A DNA stretch of 64,000 bases from JBKQVT01 sp963727245 (GCA_963727245.1 CAVSFO010000012.1:246651-310650), one strand, 5' to 3'. Positions 46,504-56,012 are shown, numbered from the stretch's first letter. Program-made: numbers and translations. Notes: generated by a model from the sequence alone, not told the origin.

Positions 46504-48234
46504 GCGAAGGATCGCCGCGGCATTCGAGGCTTCCATCAGGTACGGATTTGGACGCCGGGGATAAGCAGCGAGCGAGGCGTCGTCGTAGGGCAACAAGCGC
46601 GGCGGACTGGCGTCGGCAATGACCACCCAGGCCTTGCGGTCGGCGTAATACTGGCGCAACCGGCGGTCCTCGTCGGGCGAGATCTCGCGGGCCCAAACCA
46701 CGGCCGAGCCGTTGATATCGGCCCGGTTGTAGACCCACTCCTGAAAACAAGTGTGGTCGGGCGCATAGCGCACGAAAACCAGGTGGCGCTGGCCGTCGCT
46801 CTCCAGCCGCCGCGCGACCTGCTGCCGGGCGCCGGGGCAATCGCCCGCGTACCATGTGCTGCCCAAGGGCACGGCGTACTCCAGCACGCAGACCACGACG
46901 ATGGCGGCCGACAGCCAGCGACCCGCGCGGCGTCCCTTCCATCGCCAGCCGCGCAGTATTCGCATCCCAGCGGCGACTTGCACGAGCACCAGCGCGGTGA
47001 CCGGGGCCGCGTAGTGGGCCTGCAGGCAGATCGCCTGGGTGAGCGCCAGGAACACCAGGACGCAGGTGGCCGCGGCCAGCCAAAACCAGCGATCGCGGCA
47101 GTTCCGCCATAAGGCCAGCAGGGGCAGCGTGAAGGAGGCGCCGATGAAAAACTGGAAGAACACCCGCACGCGCGTCGCCAGCGCCGGGTTCACCCCGAAA
47201 AACGCCTGCCGGCGGAGGAACCGCGGCCGTTCCCAACCGACGTAGTAATCGGCCATTTCCGGGTGCCGGTACTGAGGCGCCGCCTCGACCTTCTGCCAGA
47301 GGAAAGTCGGACGGGCGTTGTAGGCCACGTCATGCACGTTGACGGGCATGACCAGCGGATCGCCGGTGACGGCGGCGTGATAGGATGCCAGCCAGACGAC
47401 AGCCGGCGCCAGCACCGCCATGGCGGCCGCCATGGCCGGCAGGCCCCGGGTCACCGCGCCGCGCACTGCCGACCGAGCCGACCAGGCCAGCAGCACCACG
47501 GCGGCCGGCAGGCTGGCGACGAGACCTTCGTAAGGGCGGGAGCACATCAACATGGCCAGACCGAGCCCGAGATGGAAGCCGGCCCACCATTGCCGCTGCC
47601 GCACGATGCGCGGCAACGCCCCGTAGACCAGCGCGCCGCCGCAGGCGGCGACGGCCCCGCCCCAATAACTTTGCGCCGAGTAGGACGGCGCCAGCCAGAG
47701 GACGGCCAGCAGTCCGCCCAGCAGCGCCCAACGGGGGTGCAGCCAGCCCTGCAAGAGCCAACAGGCCGCCGCGCACGCTGCCGCGATACTGATCCATACG
47801 CCCACGATCGGCTGTCCGGTGAGCATCTGCCCCAGGGCCAGCGCTAACCCCTGGCCGGGCGGATACTTGGCCGTGTAGGTGGGCTGCTGGATGATGTGCA
47901 TGCTCTCGAAGTGCTGCCAGAACGGATGCGGGGGATTCGTGAGCCGGCCCGACGCGAAGGTGTCGGCCTCCAGCAGGTAGCCGAATTCATCGTGCGTGCC
48001 CGGGTAAGGAATCGCGCGGAAACTAAAGGCGGCGCTGGCCAGAAAGCCCAACAGCCCGACCAAGATCAGGGTCAGCCCTTGCCGCCGGGCCAGGCGGTCG
48101 ACCGCGCGAGATGCCGCACAGACCAGCCGCGGCTGGCGCAGCCAGCGGGTCAGGCCAACTCTAACCAGCATAGAAAGCCGAGGAGATGCCCGATTGCCTA
48201 CTTCTTCCCGAATCGGCGCGGAAGTCCTTCGCAT
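46501..48234 (-). CDS. GT-C-type polytopic membrane glycosyltransferase
   Basis: Up to 577 residues; an internal ATG at 48169-48171 (MLVRVGLTRWLRQ) may be the true start. About ten to twelve membrane helices. The first periplasmic loop contains YPGTHDEFGYLLEADTF, where Asp-Glu fits the metal/lipid-sugar site of GT-C enzymes, then PTYTAKYPPGQGLALALG. The last 130 residues form a soluble domain (HLVFVRYAPDH, WVYNRADINGSAVVWARE). It probably moves a sugar from a polyprenyl carrier to a cell-surface glycan or protein. Donor and acceptor unknown. Its stop codon lies in the end of the MITE-like element. Confidence 0.7.
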   Translation of the reverse strand: MRRTSAPIREEVGNRASPRLSMLVRVGLTRWLRQPRLVCAASRAVDRLARRQGLTLILVGLLGFLASAAFSFRAIPYPGTHDEFGYLLEADTFASGRLTNPPHPFWQHFESMHIIQQPTYTAKYPPGQGLALALGQMLTGQPIVGVWISIAAACAAACWLLQGWLHPRWALLGGLLAVLWLAPSYSAQSYWGGAVAACGGALVYGALPRIVRQRQWWAGFHLGLGLAMLMCSRPYEGLVASLPAAVVLLAWSARSAVRGAVTRGLPAMAAAMAVLAPAVVWLASYHAAVTGDPLVMPVNVHDVAYNARPTFLWQKVEAAPQYRHPEMADYYVGWERPRFLRRQAFFGVNPALATRVRVFFQFFIGASFTLPLLALWRNCRDRWFWLAAATCVLVFLALTQAICLQAHYAAPVTALVLVQVAAGMRILRGWRWKGRRAGRWLSAAIVVVCVLEYAVPLGSTWYAGDCPGARQQVARRLESDGQRHLVFVRYAPDHTCFQEWVYNRADINGSAVVWAREISPDEDRRLRQYYADRKAWVVIADASPPRLLPYDDASLAAYPRRPNPYLMEASNAAAILR

Positions 48235-48461
48235 AACGAGCCCCCCCCTTGGTTATCCGCAGGCGCATGCGCCCCCAGACTCGAGGGCGTGATATTTCGT
48301 CTTTGTCGGTTACAACGGTCGAACCGGTTGAGACAAAAGATCGGAATTCAACGCCTGTGCCGGAAAAACGGGGGGGATCATTGCCGTGGCAGCGGTCTGC
48401 CGGCGGCTTGGGGGGAGTGGAGGAGATGTGCCGGGCGGCGGAGGAGCGGCAGAAAGTTGCC

Positions 48462-48566
48462 TCAGGCCGCCGATTCCCCGGCAAGGCCCCCGTCGAGCGG
48501 ATAGCGGCCGTAGCGCCGGGCCGCCTCGAACATCGCCACGATGTTGGCCGGGTCGATGTGAGCCTT
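48462..48566 (-). pseudogene. Detached 3' end of a UroD-like gene
   Basis: On the minus strand it reads K-A-H-I-D-P-A-N-I-V-A-M-F-E-A-A-R-R-Y-G-R-Y-P-L-D-G-G and ends in a TGA. About 79 bases (48487-48565) are the same as 50785-50863 at the end of the UroD-like gene, with three differences. Similarity stops abruptly where the AT-rich AbiE promoter region begins. The remaining 220 bases of the gap (48235-48461) show nothing I recognise. Confidence 0.7.
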
Positions 48567-48582
48567 GGCTGGCCCGCAAGTC

Positions 48583-48655
48583 TTGACTTGCCCGTATACA
48601 TTCCTATAATATCATATATTCTTATTAAGGAATACACGCTATAATAGGAATGTAT
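48583..48655 (+). promoter_or_regulatory. AT-rich promoter with 16-bp inverted operator arms
   Basis: TTGACT (48583-48588), 16 bases, TATAAT (48605-48610). The inverted arms ATACATTCCTATAATA (48596-48611) and TATAATAGGAATGTAT (48640-48655) match at 15 of 16 positions and each contains a TATAAT. This AT-rich island in GC-rich DNA precedes the AbiEi-like gene by 31 bases and fits an autoregulatory site for its winged-helix antitoxin. Confidence 0.75.
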
Positions 48656-48686
48656 TCGCAATCGGACGTGCCCAGAGTCTGCTGAC

Positions 48687-49797
48687 ATGCCGCCATATCG
48701 AGAAGTGCCCAGCCAGTCGGGAATGCTCCGCCTTTTGAGCCAAGGCCGGGTAGACGTGTCCCCACTCAAGGCGGTTGCGGTGGAGGTCGAGCCCACCCGC
48801 AAAGGCCGGCCGAAAGGCGCCCGGGTGGACGCCAACTTGGTCCTCCGCTGGGAGAAGAAGGCATACCATTTCGCCGTGGAGTGTAAAGCCATTTCCACGC
48901 CGAAGGGGATCGCTGCCGCCGTGCAGGCCACGAAGCAGGCCAGCAAGCCGCCGCGTTGCTACCCGCTGGTCTTCGCCCCGCATCTAGGCGAGCCCGAGCT
49001 ACGACTCCTTCAAGAGCAGCAAGTGAGCGGCATCGATCTCTGCGGTAACGTCCTGATCGTGGTCCCCGGCGAAATCTTGGTGTCCCGCACGGGGGCGCCG
49101 CAACAGATTCCGCCGCAGCGGCCTCATCAAGAACGTTTACCGCAAGAACAGCTCCGTTGCCGCCCGCGTTTTCCTGCTCAAGCCCCGGTACGCTTCTATC
49201 ACCGAGGTCATGAACGAAATCGAGACCCGCGGGGGAAATCTCACGCAAGCCACAATCTCCAAGGTATGCAGCAGCCTCGACCAGGACCTCGTGATCGAAC
49301 GTACAAGAGGAAAATCGCCACGCACGCGGAGCCTTCGGTTGATCCAACCCGAGAAACTCCTCGAACTGCTCACCAGCAATTACGCCCCCCCTCTGATCAA
49401 ACAGCGCCTGACCGCAAAGACTGCTCTTGCGCCCGCGCAGTTCCGTCAGCGGCTCAGGGAGTGGGGGAGGGAAATAGCCGAAAAGGCGGTGCTCACCGGT
49501 TCCTCGTCCGCCGGCGAGTACGCCGTGATGGTGCGCGAACCGCTCCAGTCCTTCTATTGTTCCAGTCTGGAAAGCCTGCTCAAACGATTGGGCAGCGACC
49601 TTGAAGAGACCTCCCGTTTCCCCGACGTCGAGTTTCTGGAGACCGACGAGGACTTCGTTTACTTTGACGCCCGTGACAATCTCGCCGCATCCCCGGTGCA
49701 GGTGTACCTGGAGCTTATGCGAGGCGACAAGCGGGAGCAGGAGACTGCCGAGCAGGTGCGCAAGGCGATTCTCCAGCCCTTCAAGGCGAAAGGATGA
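48687..49797 (+). CDS. AbiEi-like antitoxin/regulator with nuclease-fold N-terminus, one frameshift
   Basis: Joined length is about 369 residues. The N-terminal part (ARVDANLVLRWEKKAYHFAV then ECKA, with VSGIDLCGNVLIVV) has the D...E-x-K spacing of a PD-(D/E)xK fold. The frame shifts near 49100, after which come VAARVFLLKPRYASITEVMN and GGNLTQATISKVCSSLDQD, a winged helix-turn-helix, and a C-terminal domain (EYAVMVREPLQSFYCSS...PDVEFLETDEDFVYFD). In type IV AbiE systems the antitoxin represses its own promoter and counteracts the nucleotidyltransferase. The operator-like repeat upstream and the following NTase support this. The nuclease-like part may be inactive. Confidence 0.65.
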
Positions 49798-49803
49798 GCC
49801 GGC

Positions 49804-50667
49804 ATGGTATGGGCGGACCCGCTCACGGCGAGCTTGCTCGACATCCTCTTCGAACTGCGCGAGCACTCCGTCCCACTCACGATCGGCGGCGGCTTCGGTC
49901 TCTACCTCAAGCGCATGCGGCTTGATGAGACGCACGAGCGCACGCTTTTCTCGCAACTGCCCATGCCGCGGGCCACGAACGACCTCGATCTGTTCATCCG
50001 CGCCGACGTACTGTGCGACCCCGGAAGCATGGAAGGGGTCGCCGCTGTCCTTGATCGCCTCGGCTACGAGGCCGTGCCGGAGGCGAAATATATGCAGTGG
50101 AAGAAGCGCATCGACTTGCACGGCCAGGACCGTGAGATCAAGGTCGATCTGCTGGTCGGCCCGTTGGGGCAATTTCGCGAGCGACTCCATGTCAAAGGTG
50201 TCCGCGCGCGCCCCAAGGGTTCGATCAAGCTCCACGCCCACACGCTGGAAGAAGCCCTTCACATTGACCAGTCGCCCGTAATGCTCGCCGTTTCAGGAAA
50301 TCGCTCTAATGGGCAGCCGTTTGAATCGCAAGTCCATCTGCCGCAGCCATTCACGTACCTCATGATGAAGCTCTTCGCCTTCCGCGACCGCAAGGGCGAT
50401 GAGAACAAGGACCTCGGCAGGCACCACGCACTCGACGTTTATGCCATCGTGGCCATGCAGGCAGAATCCGAGTACCAGGAGTCCCTGCGATTGGGCCGCC
50501 AGTACGGCGCGGACAGGCACGTCGAGGCGGCCCGCGGAATCCTCCGCATCGATTTTGCCGAGCCAATCAGTATCGGCGTGATTCGCCTTCGTGAGCACTC
50601 GCTTTTTCGACCAGAGTTTCCCGTGGGCGAGTTCATCGCCGTGCTCAGGGACATTTTTCAGGCGTGA
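49804..50667 (+). CDS. AbiEii-like nucleotidyltransferase toxin
   Basis: 287 residues. The polymerase-beta-type signature is IGGGFGLYL followed by RATNDLDLFI, the D-L-D carrying the metal-binding carboxylates. IKVDLLVGPLG supplies the third acid, and HLPQPFTYLMMKLFAFRDRK is typical of the helical half of AbiEii/AbiGii toxins. Related toxins add nucleotides to tRNA acceptor ends and stop growth during phage infection. It begins six bases after the antitoxin-like gene, and there is a GGATGAGCCGGC stretch before its ATG. Domain order and context support a TA pair, but the family assignment is by motif only. Confidence 0.7.
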   Translation: MVWADPLTASLLDILFELREHSVPLTIGGGFGLYLKRMRLDETHERTLFSQLPMPRATNDLDLFIRADVLCDPGSMEGVAAVLDRLGYEAVPEAKYMQWKKRIDLHGQDREIKVDLLVGPLGQFRERLHVKGVRARPKGSIKLHAHTLEEALHIDQSPVMLAVSGNRSNGQPFESQVHLPQPFTYLMMKLFAFRDRKGDENKDLGRHHALDVYAIVAMQAESEYQESLRLGRQYGADRHVEAARGILRIDFAEPISIGVIRLREHSLFRPEFPVGEFIAVLRDIFQA

Positions 50668-50765
50668 ACCCCAGGCTCGAACCTATCGGAAGAATGAGGA
50701 ATTGGGGATACCGACAATGCGTGCATGGTGTCGGATCGCCATTTATCCGCCCATAGCGTGAACGG

Positions 50766-51944
50766 TTACGACTGCCCGGCTGTTCCCCCGCCGAGCGGAT
50801 AGCGGCCGTAGCGCTGGGCCGCCTCGAACATCGCCACGATGTTGGCCGGGTCGATGTGGGCCTGGATGTTGTGGACCGGGTTGAAGACGAAACCGCCGCC
50901 GGGGGCCAGATCGCGGATGCGGCGGCGGACTTCCTCCCGCACCTCGGCGGGGCCGCATCGGTTCAGCACCCGCTGCGTGTCGCAGCCGCCGCCCCAGAAC
51001 GACAACTTCGCCCCAAACTTCTGCTTCAACTCCGCCGTGTCCATGCCGGCGGCCGACACCTGCACCGGGTTGAGAATATCGACGCCGATCTCGATCAGGT
51101 CGGGCAGAAACTCCCGCATGGCGCCGCAGCCGTGGTAGAAAATCTTCGCCTTGGTGCGGGCCTTGATCGCCTCGATGATCCGCGCCCAGCGGGGCTTGAT
51201 CATCCGCCGATACAGCGCCGGTGACAGGAGCGGCGCGGTCTGGCCAGTCAGGTCGTCGGCCGTAAAGTGGATGTCGATCAGGTCGCCTACCTCATCGAGA
51301 AAGAGCTGCTGGGCCGTGATGATGGTGCCGGTGAGCCGCTCGAAGAACGCCTCGGCGAAGTCCGCGTTGGCCACCAGGTCCATCAGGCCCTCCTGCATGC
51401 CGCGGACGCGGAGCAGTTGGTTGAACAGGTTGTGCCCGCAAGGGGCGATGCCGAACAGCGCCCGATCGGTGCCGGCCCGCAGCTTCTGGACGCGCTGCCG
51501 GAGGCCGCGATAGCGGGCCGGGTCGGCGGGGTCCGGCCAGGGCATCTTTGCGATCGCCTCCAGCGACGGCTCGCCGAGGGGAAACTCCTGCCAGTCGTAG
51601 TAGAAGCCGCCCCGCGGTCGCCGCAAGGTGGCGCCGAACTCGTCCTTGAACGACTCGCCGCGCGGGCCTTCATCGACGAAGACTGGGCTATAACCGGCCG
51701 GCGGATTGGAAAACACCGGAATCACGTCGACGCCGAAGCGGTCCAGCAGATCGTCGTCCACCACTGCGACCTGCTGCACCGTCTCCAAGGTCTCGATCGG
51801 CCGCTTGGGCAGGCCGAGGTGGTCGCGCAGGGCCGCATAGGTAGGAATGGCGATCGACGAGACTACGCTGCCGCCCAGGTCGATCGGCACCCGGTCCGGC
51901 TCGCGGTGGTCCAGGGCGGTCAGCACGCGCTCACGAGACTTCAT
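50766..51944 (-). CDS. UroD-family methyltransferase/decarboxylase-like protein
   Basis: 392 residues, TIM barrel. MKSRERVLTALDHREPDRVP is the classic start of UroD-superfamily corrinoid-methyltransferase-like proteins. GVDILNPVQVSAAGMDTAEL, FWGGGCDTQRVLNRCG and GGFVFNPVHNIQAHIDPAN complete the barrel. The members near sugar operons probably do not make haem; their substrate is unknown. ATG 51942-51944 is preceded by AAGGAG at eight bases. It is the last gene of the minus-strand catabolic cluster, 200 bases after the isomerase. Its TAA stop falls in GTAACCGTTCAC (complement of 50758-50769). A 3'-end copy lies at 48462-48566. Confidence 0.8.
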   Translation of the reverse strand: MKSRERVLTALDHREPDRVPIDLGGSVVSSIAIPTYAALRDHLGLPKRPIETLETVQQVAVVDDDLLDRFGVDVIPVFSNPPAGYSPVFVDEGPRGESFKDEFGATLRRPRGGFYYDWQEFPLGEPSLEAIAKMPWPDPADPARYRGLRQRVQKLRAGTDRALFGIAPCGHNLFNQLLRVRGMQEGLMDLVANADFAEAFFERLTGTIITAQQLFLDEVGDLIDIHFTADDLTGQTAPLLSPALYRRMIKPRWARIIEAIKARTKAKIFYHGCGAMREFLPDLIEIGVDILNPVQVSAAGMDTAELKQKFGAKLSFWGGGCDTQRVLNRCGPAEVREEVRRRIRDLAPGGGFVFNPVHNIQAHIDPANIVAMFEAAQRYGRYPLGGGTAGQS

Positions 51945-51973
51945 GGATCGCTCTCCTTGGGACATCCCCAGCC

Positions 51974-52144
51974 GGGGACTGGTCCATTTTTCGGCCAAAT
52001 GGCGTTGCGTTGACCAACCAGTCGTTGGCCGAAAACATGGACCTGTCCCCTTTGGCGGCGCAAAGGGGACAGTCCCATTTTCGCGGCGAAGGCGCTTGTT
52101 TGTAAGGCGGCGCTGTCCGCGCCGCGAAAATTGGGACAGTCCCC
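51974..52144. repeat. Two adjacent GGGGAC-type palindromic elements
   Basis: Unit 1 (51974-52050) has GGGGACTGGTCCATTTTTCG mirrored by CGAAAACATGGACCTGTCCCC (first 20 bases shown as the near-complement of the end). Unit 2 (52065-52144) has GGGGACAGTCCCATTTTCGC mirrored by GCGAAAATTGGGACAGTCCC. They fill the gap between two cluster genes and would interrupt or attenuate the transcript. Confidence 0.75.
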
Positions 52145-52147
52145 AGG

Positions 52148-52951
52148 CTATTCATCGGTCGCTCTCCTTATCGCGGTCATGCAGGACTCGATGCAATCGT
52201 GGCGCGTGCGGCGAGTATTGTACACGCCCACGGTGCAGTATCCGGAATATCCGATCCGCTCCAGCTCGCCGAGCCAGGCGGCCGTGGGCCAGTGTCCCTG
52301 GCCCAACACGTCGCGATTGGTTTCCGAGAGGTGGACGTGGGCGAGGATGTCGCCGATGCCGGCCAGCGGCGCGAGCATGTCCTTCTCCTCGATGTTCATG
52401 TGGAAGGTATCGACCATCATGCGCAGGCCCGGCAGGCGGAGGCCGCGGACCAACTCGGCCACCTCGGCGATGGTATTGTGGAAGCCGACTTCGCCGTGGT
52501 TCACCGGCTCGAAGGCCACGGTCACGCCTTGCTCCGAGGCGTATTGGCCCAGGTCGCGGACGGCGTCGCGGATACGGGCGGCGCCGGCGGCTCGGTCCGG
52601 CTCGTCGCTGAGCCGCCCCTGGAGCGATCCGAAGACGATCAGGGCCTTCCAGCGCGCCGCCAGATCGACGAAAGATTCGAGCAGGGCGACGGTGCGCCGC
52701 CGCACGGCCTCGTCGCGCGTGCAAAGGCAGTTGCCCCGGCTGTAATAGGTCGAGCCGGTCTGGAAGGCGCACATCGCGTAGCCGGCCGCGGCCAGCGACC
52801 GCCGCACGCGGGGCTCGTCGAACTGGGCGGGGTCGGCGATTTGCAGCTCGACGGCGTCGTAGCCGGCCCGCCGCATGACGGCCAGGTCGCCGTCGAACTG
52901 GCCCCAATCGCGATACGAGCCCGGGTCGGGCAGGACATAGCTGAGCTTCAT
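52148..52951 (-). CDS. Sugar phosphate isomerase/epimerase-like TIM barrel
   Basis: 267 residues of the xylose-isomerase-like AP-endonuclease-2 superfamily. Probable metal ligands are in VAFEPVNHGE (Glu), MMVDTFHMN (Asp, His) and HVHLSETN (His). The start MKLSYVLPDPGSYRDWGQ and GYDAVELQIADP fit IolE/IolI or hexulose-epimerase types. The reaction is probably an isomerisation or epimerisation of a sugar or keto-inositol. The preceding SDR stop abuts this ATG (TGAATG), so the two are translationally coupled. Confidence 0.8.
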   Translation of the reverse strand: MKLSYVLPDPGSYRDWGQFDGDLAVMRRAGYDAVELQIADPAQFDEPRVRRSLAAAGYAMCAFQTGSTYYSRGNCLCTRDEAVRRRTVALLESFVDLAARWKALIVFGSLQGRLSDEPDRAAGAARIRDAVRDLGQYASEQGVTVAFEPVNHGEVGFHNTIAEVAELVRGLRLPGLRMMVDTFHMNIEEKDMLAPLAGIGDILAHVHLSETNRDVLGQGHWPTAAWLGELERIGYSGYCTVGVYNTRRTRHDCIESCMTAIRRATDE

Positions 52952-53764
52952 TCAATCCCTCCGCGGCAGGCTGGCGCCGCCGTCGACCAGGAGCGTGATG
53001 CCGGTGATGTAATCCGCTTCGTCGCTGGCCAGGAAGAGGAAGGCGTCGGCGCACTGCTCGGGGGTGCCGAACTCGCGCAAGGGGAGGGCGGCCGTGGCGC
53101 GGGGGCCGAAGTTCGGGTCGGTCTCGTAGCAGATTTTCGACAGCCCGGCCATGACGATGCCCGGCGCCATCACGTTGACGCGGATGCCGTGGACGGCCAG
53201 TTCCTGGGCCATGGCGCGGGCCAGGAAGGCTAGTCCCGCCTTGGCGACGCCGTAGCAGGCGCCCTCGGGCCAGGGCAGTTCCTGGACCCAGGAGCCGTTG
53301 AAGAGGATCTTGCCGCGGACGCCGCGCTGGCAGCCGGGCTTTACGAGCGGTTCCTGCCGGACCATGATCCGCGCCGCCGCCTGGCCGAGGTGAAAATTGC
53401 CGGTGAGGTTCAAGTCGAGGTGCGCCTGCCACTGGTCGGGGCGGATGTCGAGGAAGGGGCCGTTCTCGACCATGGCCGCGTTGCCGATGACCACGTCGAT
53501 GCGGCCGTGGCGGCGGAGCACCTCGGCGAGCATGACGTTGATCGACTGGCGCTGGCCCGCGTCGCAGCGGAGATACTCGATGGTGCCGGGGCCGGTTTGG
53601 GTCGCCTGGGCGATGAGCGCGCCTTCCTCGAAGGTTTTTCGGCCGGTCATGACGACCGCGGCCCCTTCCTGGCAGAGTCGGCGGCAAGTGGCCCGGCCGA
53701 TGTCGCCGTATCCGGCGGTCACTACGATCACCTTTCCCGTTACGCGTCCGGAGGCGGTTGTCAT
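52952..53764 (-). CDS. Short-chain dehydrogenase/reductase
   Basis: 270 residues. T-A-G-Y-G-D-I-G is the cofactor loop (usual TGxxxGIG, with the first Gly replaced by Ala), NAAMVEN the NAG-type motif, Y-G-V-A-K the catalytic YxxxK, and NVMAPGIVMAG the usual late motif. A nine-residue insertion (LVKPGCQRG) precedes the serine strand. It probably oxidises a sugar alcohol or sugar. ATG 53762-53764 overlaps the transporter stop (ATGA), and its own stop touches the next start. Confidence 0.85.
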   Translation of the reverse strand: MTTASGRVTGKVIVVTAGYGDIGRATCRRLCQEGAAVVMTGRKTFEEGALIAQATQTGPGTIEYLRCDAGQRQSINVMLAEVLRRHGRIDVVIGNAAMVENGPFLDIRPDQWQAHLDLNLTGNFHLGQAAARIMVRQEPLVKPGCQRGVRGKILFNGSWVQELPWPEGACYGVAKAGLAFLARAMAQELAVHGIRVNVMAPGIVMAGLSKICYETDPNFGPRATAALPLREFGTPEQCADAFLFLASDEADYITGITLLVDGGASLPRRD

Positions 53765-55189
53765 GGCAGTTCCTTTTGTTGGGGTGAAGATTTGGTCCAG
53801 GACGCTCCCAGTTCTTCCAGGGTGCGGCCTTTGGTTTCCGGCACGACGATCAGCGAGAACAGAAACGCCGCGGCCGATATGACTGCGTAGATCCAAAAGG
53901 CCATCGCCGGCGTGCCGAAGTGGATTTTGAAGTAATCCACCATCGGGGGAAAGCAGAAGGTCGCCAGGGATGCCGCAATCCAGACGCACACGGAAGCCAC
54001 GCCCATCGCTTTGCCGCGCAGTTGATTGGGGAAGATTTCCGCCATGATCAACCAGGTCAATGGAGCTACGCTGACCATATATGCGCCCATGACAAGAGCC
54101 ATCGTGAAAATCACATACATGCCGGTGCTTGCCTGTGAAACAACACGCCCACGACGGCCATTCCCACGGTCATTCCCAGCGTGCCCAGCAACAGCAGCGG
54201 CTTTCTGCCGAGCCGATCGACAGTCGCCAGGGCAATGATTGTACAGATCACGTACCACCCGCTCATAATCATGTTCAAGAAAATGGCGTCGCTCTTATTT
54301 GGATATCCTGCGTCCTGAAAGATGGTGGGCATGTACATGGTCAAGATGCTGGCACCGGTAATCTGTTGGAACACCGCCAGGGCGCAAGCGATAAACAGGG
54401 CGAATCGCAACCCGGGCCGCAATAGTTCTCGCCACCCTCCCTCTTCCCGGGCGGACGCCAAAATGTCTCGCATTTCGGCCTCGGCATGTTGACGCCCATC
54501 GATCAGCGTCAGCACGTCCATCGCCTCCTGCTGCCGGTTTTTCTGCGCCATCCAACGCGGGCTTTCCGGCACCAGCAGCAGGCCGACAATGAAGATGGGC
54601 ACCGGCACTACATTCGAGGCCAACATCCAACGCCAGTGTCCGTCCAACGACAGATAATACGCGACGACCGCGGCACAAGCCAAGCCGACCACGATCGCCA
54701 ATTGGTTCACCGTCACCAGCGCCCGCGGATGCGCGGCGGCGACACTTCAGCGATGAACATGGGAGAAACGACGGACGCCAGCCCGACGCCGACGCCGCCC
54801 AAGAATCGAAACAGGTCGAATTCGAGGATGTTGGCCGGCAGCGCGGATCCGATCGAGCCCGCGGCAAACAACAGACCGGAGAAGATGAGCGTCCGCTTGC
54901 GCCCCCAACGATCGCTGAGCGTGCCGCCGAGCAGGGGACCGGCCATGCAACCCAACAACGCGCTGGCCATTGCAATTCCAACCCCATACGGCCCCAGGCT
55001 GAACTCTTTCTCCAGAAAGAGCTTCGCTCCGGAGATGATTTGCAGATCGTAGCCGAAGAGAAACCCTCCCACGGCCGCCACCATGGCGATCAGGTAGACC
55101 AAGAACGGTTTGCGGCCGTCTTGCACGCGGGATGGGGCCACTGGTGGATGATTCAAGTTTTCGATCTCCCCTGGTTTCAAAGCGATCAC
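53761..55189 (-). CDS. Sugar-porter-family MFS transporter, two frameshifts
   Basis: About 475 residues joined, twelve helices. Family motifs: GGFLFGYDLQIISGA (helix 1), D-R-W-G-R-K (loop 2-3), PESPRWM (after helix 6), Q-Q-I-T-G (helix 7), V-D-R-L-G-R-K (loop 8-9) and PETKGRTLEE (C-terminus). Frame breaks lie near 54715 and 54130. It would import a monosaccharide or polyol by proton symport and is the uptake step of this cluster. The gene starts 62 bases after the KduD-like SDR. Confidence 0.85.
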
Positions 55190-55250
55190 TGCGAAACCGC
55201 CAGCGTGCCGCCGGCCGCCCCGCTACCACTCCTAATCCCTAATCCCTCTT

Positions 55251-56012
55251 CTACCGTCCCATCCAGCCGCCGTCGACCACCAGCACGTGGCCGTCCACGT
55301 AGTTGCTCGCATCGCCGGCCAGGAACAACAGGGGACCGACCAGGTCCTCGGGCTGGCCCCAGCGCCCCGCCGGAATGCGGTTTCTGATCTGCGGTTCGCG
55401 CAGCGGATCGTGAATAATCGCCGCGCACATCTCGGTGTCGAAATACCCCGGTGCGATGGCGTTGACGTGGATGTTCTTGGCAGCCCATTCGTTGGCCAGG
55501 GCCTTGGTCAGGCCGGCGACGCCGTGTTTGGCGGCCGTGTACGCGGGCACGGTCCAGGCGCCCTGGAAGGCGGCCAGCGAGGCGATGTTGATGATCTTCC
55601 CGCCGCCCTGCCGCTCCATCACCTTGGCCGCCTGCTGGCATAGCTCGAACACGCCGGTCAACATCAGGCTGAGGACGGCGTCCCAGCGGTCCAGGTCGAA
55701 CTCCATCGCCGGCTGGCGATGCTGGATGCCCGCACAGTTGACGAGGATGTCGAGGCGGCCGAAGTGCTCGACGACCCGGTCGACGACCGTGCTCCGCTGT
55801 GCGCGGTCGGCCAGATCGGCCTGGAAGAAGGCCATCTCGCCTTGATGGGCCTCGACGCGGCGGCGCAGTTGTTCGCAGTCGGTCGAGAGATCGACCACGG
55901 CCAGCTTGGCGCCGGCCGCCACCAGGCCCTCGCTCATCGCCAGCCCCAGCCCGCTGCGGCCGCCGGTCACCAGCGCCACGCGGCCGGAAATGTCAAACAG
56001 GTGGTTTTTCAT
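55251..56012 (-). CDS. SDR oxidoreductase, KduD/2-deoxy-D-gluconate dehydrogenase-like
   Basis: 253 residues, the exact length usual for KduD. MKNHLFDISGRVALVTGGRS then G-L-G is the cofactor loop; NCAGIQHRQPA, IASLAAFQG, Y-T-A-A-K and APGYFDTEMCAA follow the KduD pattern. Such enzymes interconvert 5-keto-4-deoxyuronate-pathway intermediates or oxidise gluconate derivatives with NAD. It lies 13 bases after the large glycosidase-like gene and before the transporter. The precise substrate is inferred only. Confidence 0.8.
   Translation of the reverse strand: MKNHLFDISGRVALVTGGRSGLGLAMSEGLVAAGAKLAVVDLSTDCEQLRRRVEAHQGEMAFFQADLADRAQRSTVVDRVVEHFGRLDILVNCAGIQHRQPAMEFDLDRWDAVLSLMLTGVFELCQQAAKVMERQGGGKIINIASLAAFQGAWTVPAYTAAKHGVAGLTKALANEWAAKNIHVNAIAPGYFDTEMCAAIIHDPLREPQIRNRIPAGRWGQPEDLVGPLLFLAGDASNYVDGHVLVVDGGWMGR

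Noticed and set aside
50766..51944. Haem-pathway uroporphyrinogen decarboxylase (hemE)
   Set aside because: The start and barrel motifs are those of the methyltransferase-like UroD branch, and the neighbours are carbohydrate genes.
52152..53687. 511-codon minus-strand frame across the isomerase and SDR genes
   Set aside because: Arg/Pro-rich shadow of two well-supported genes in another frame.
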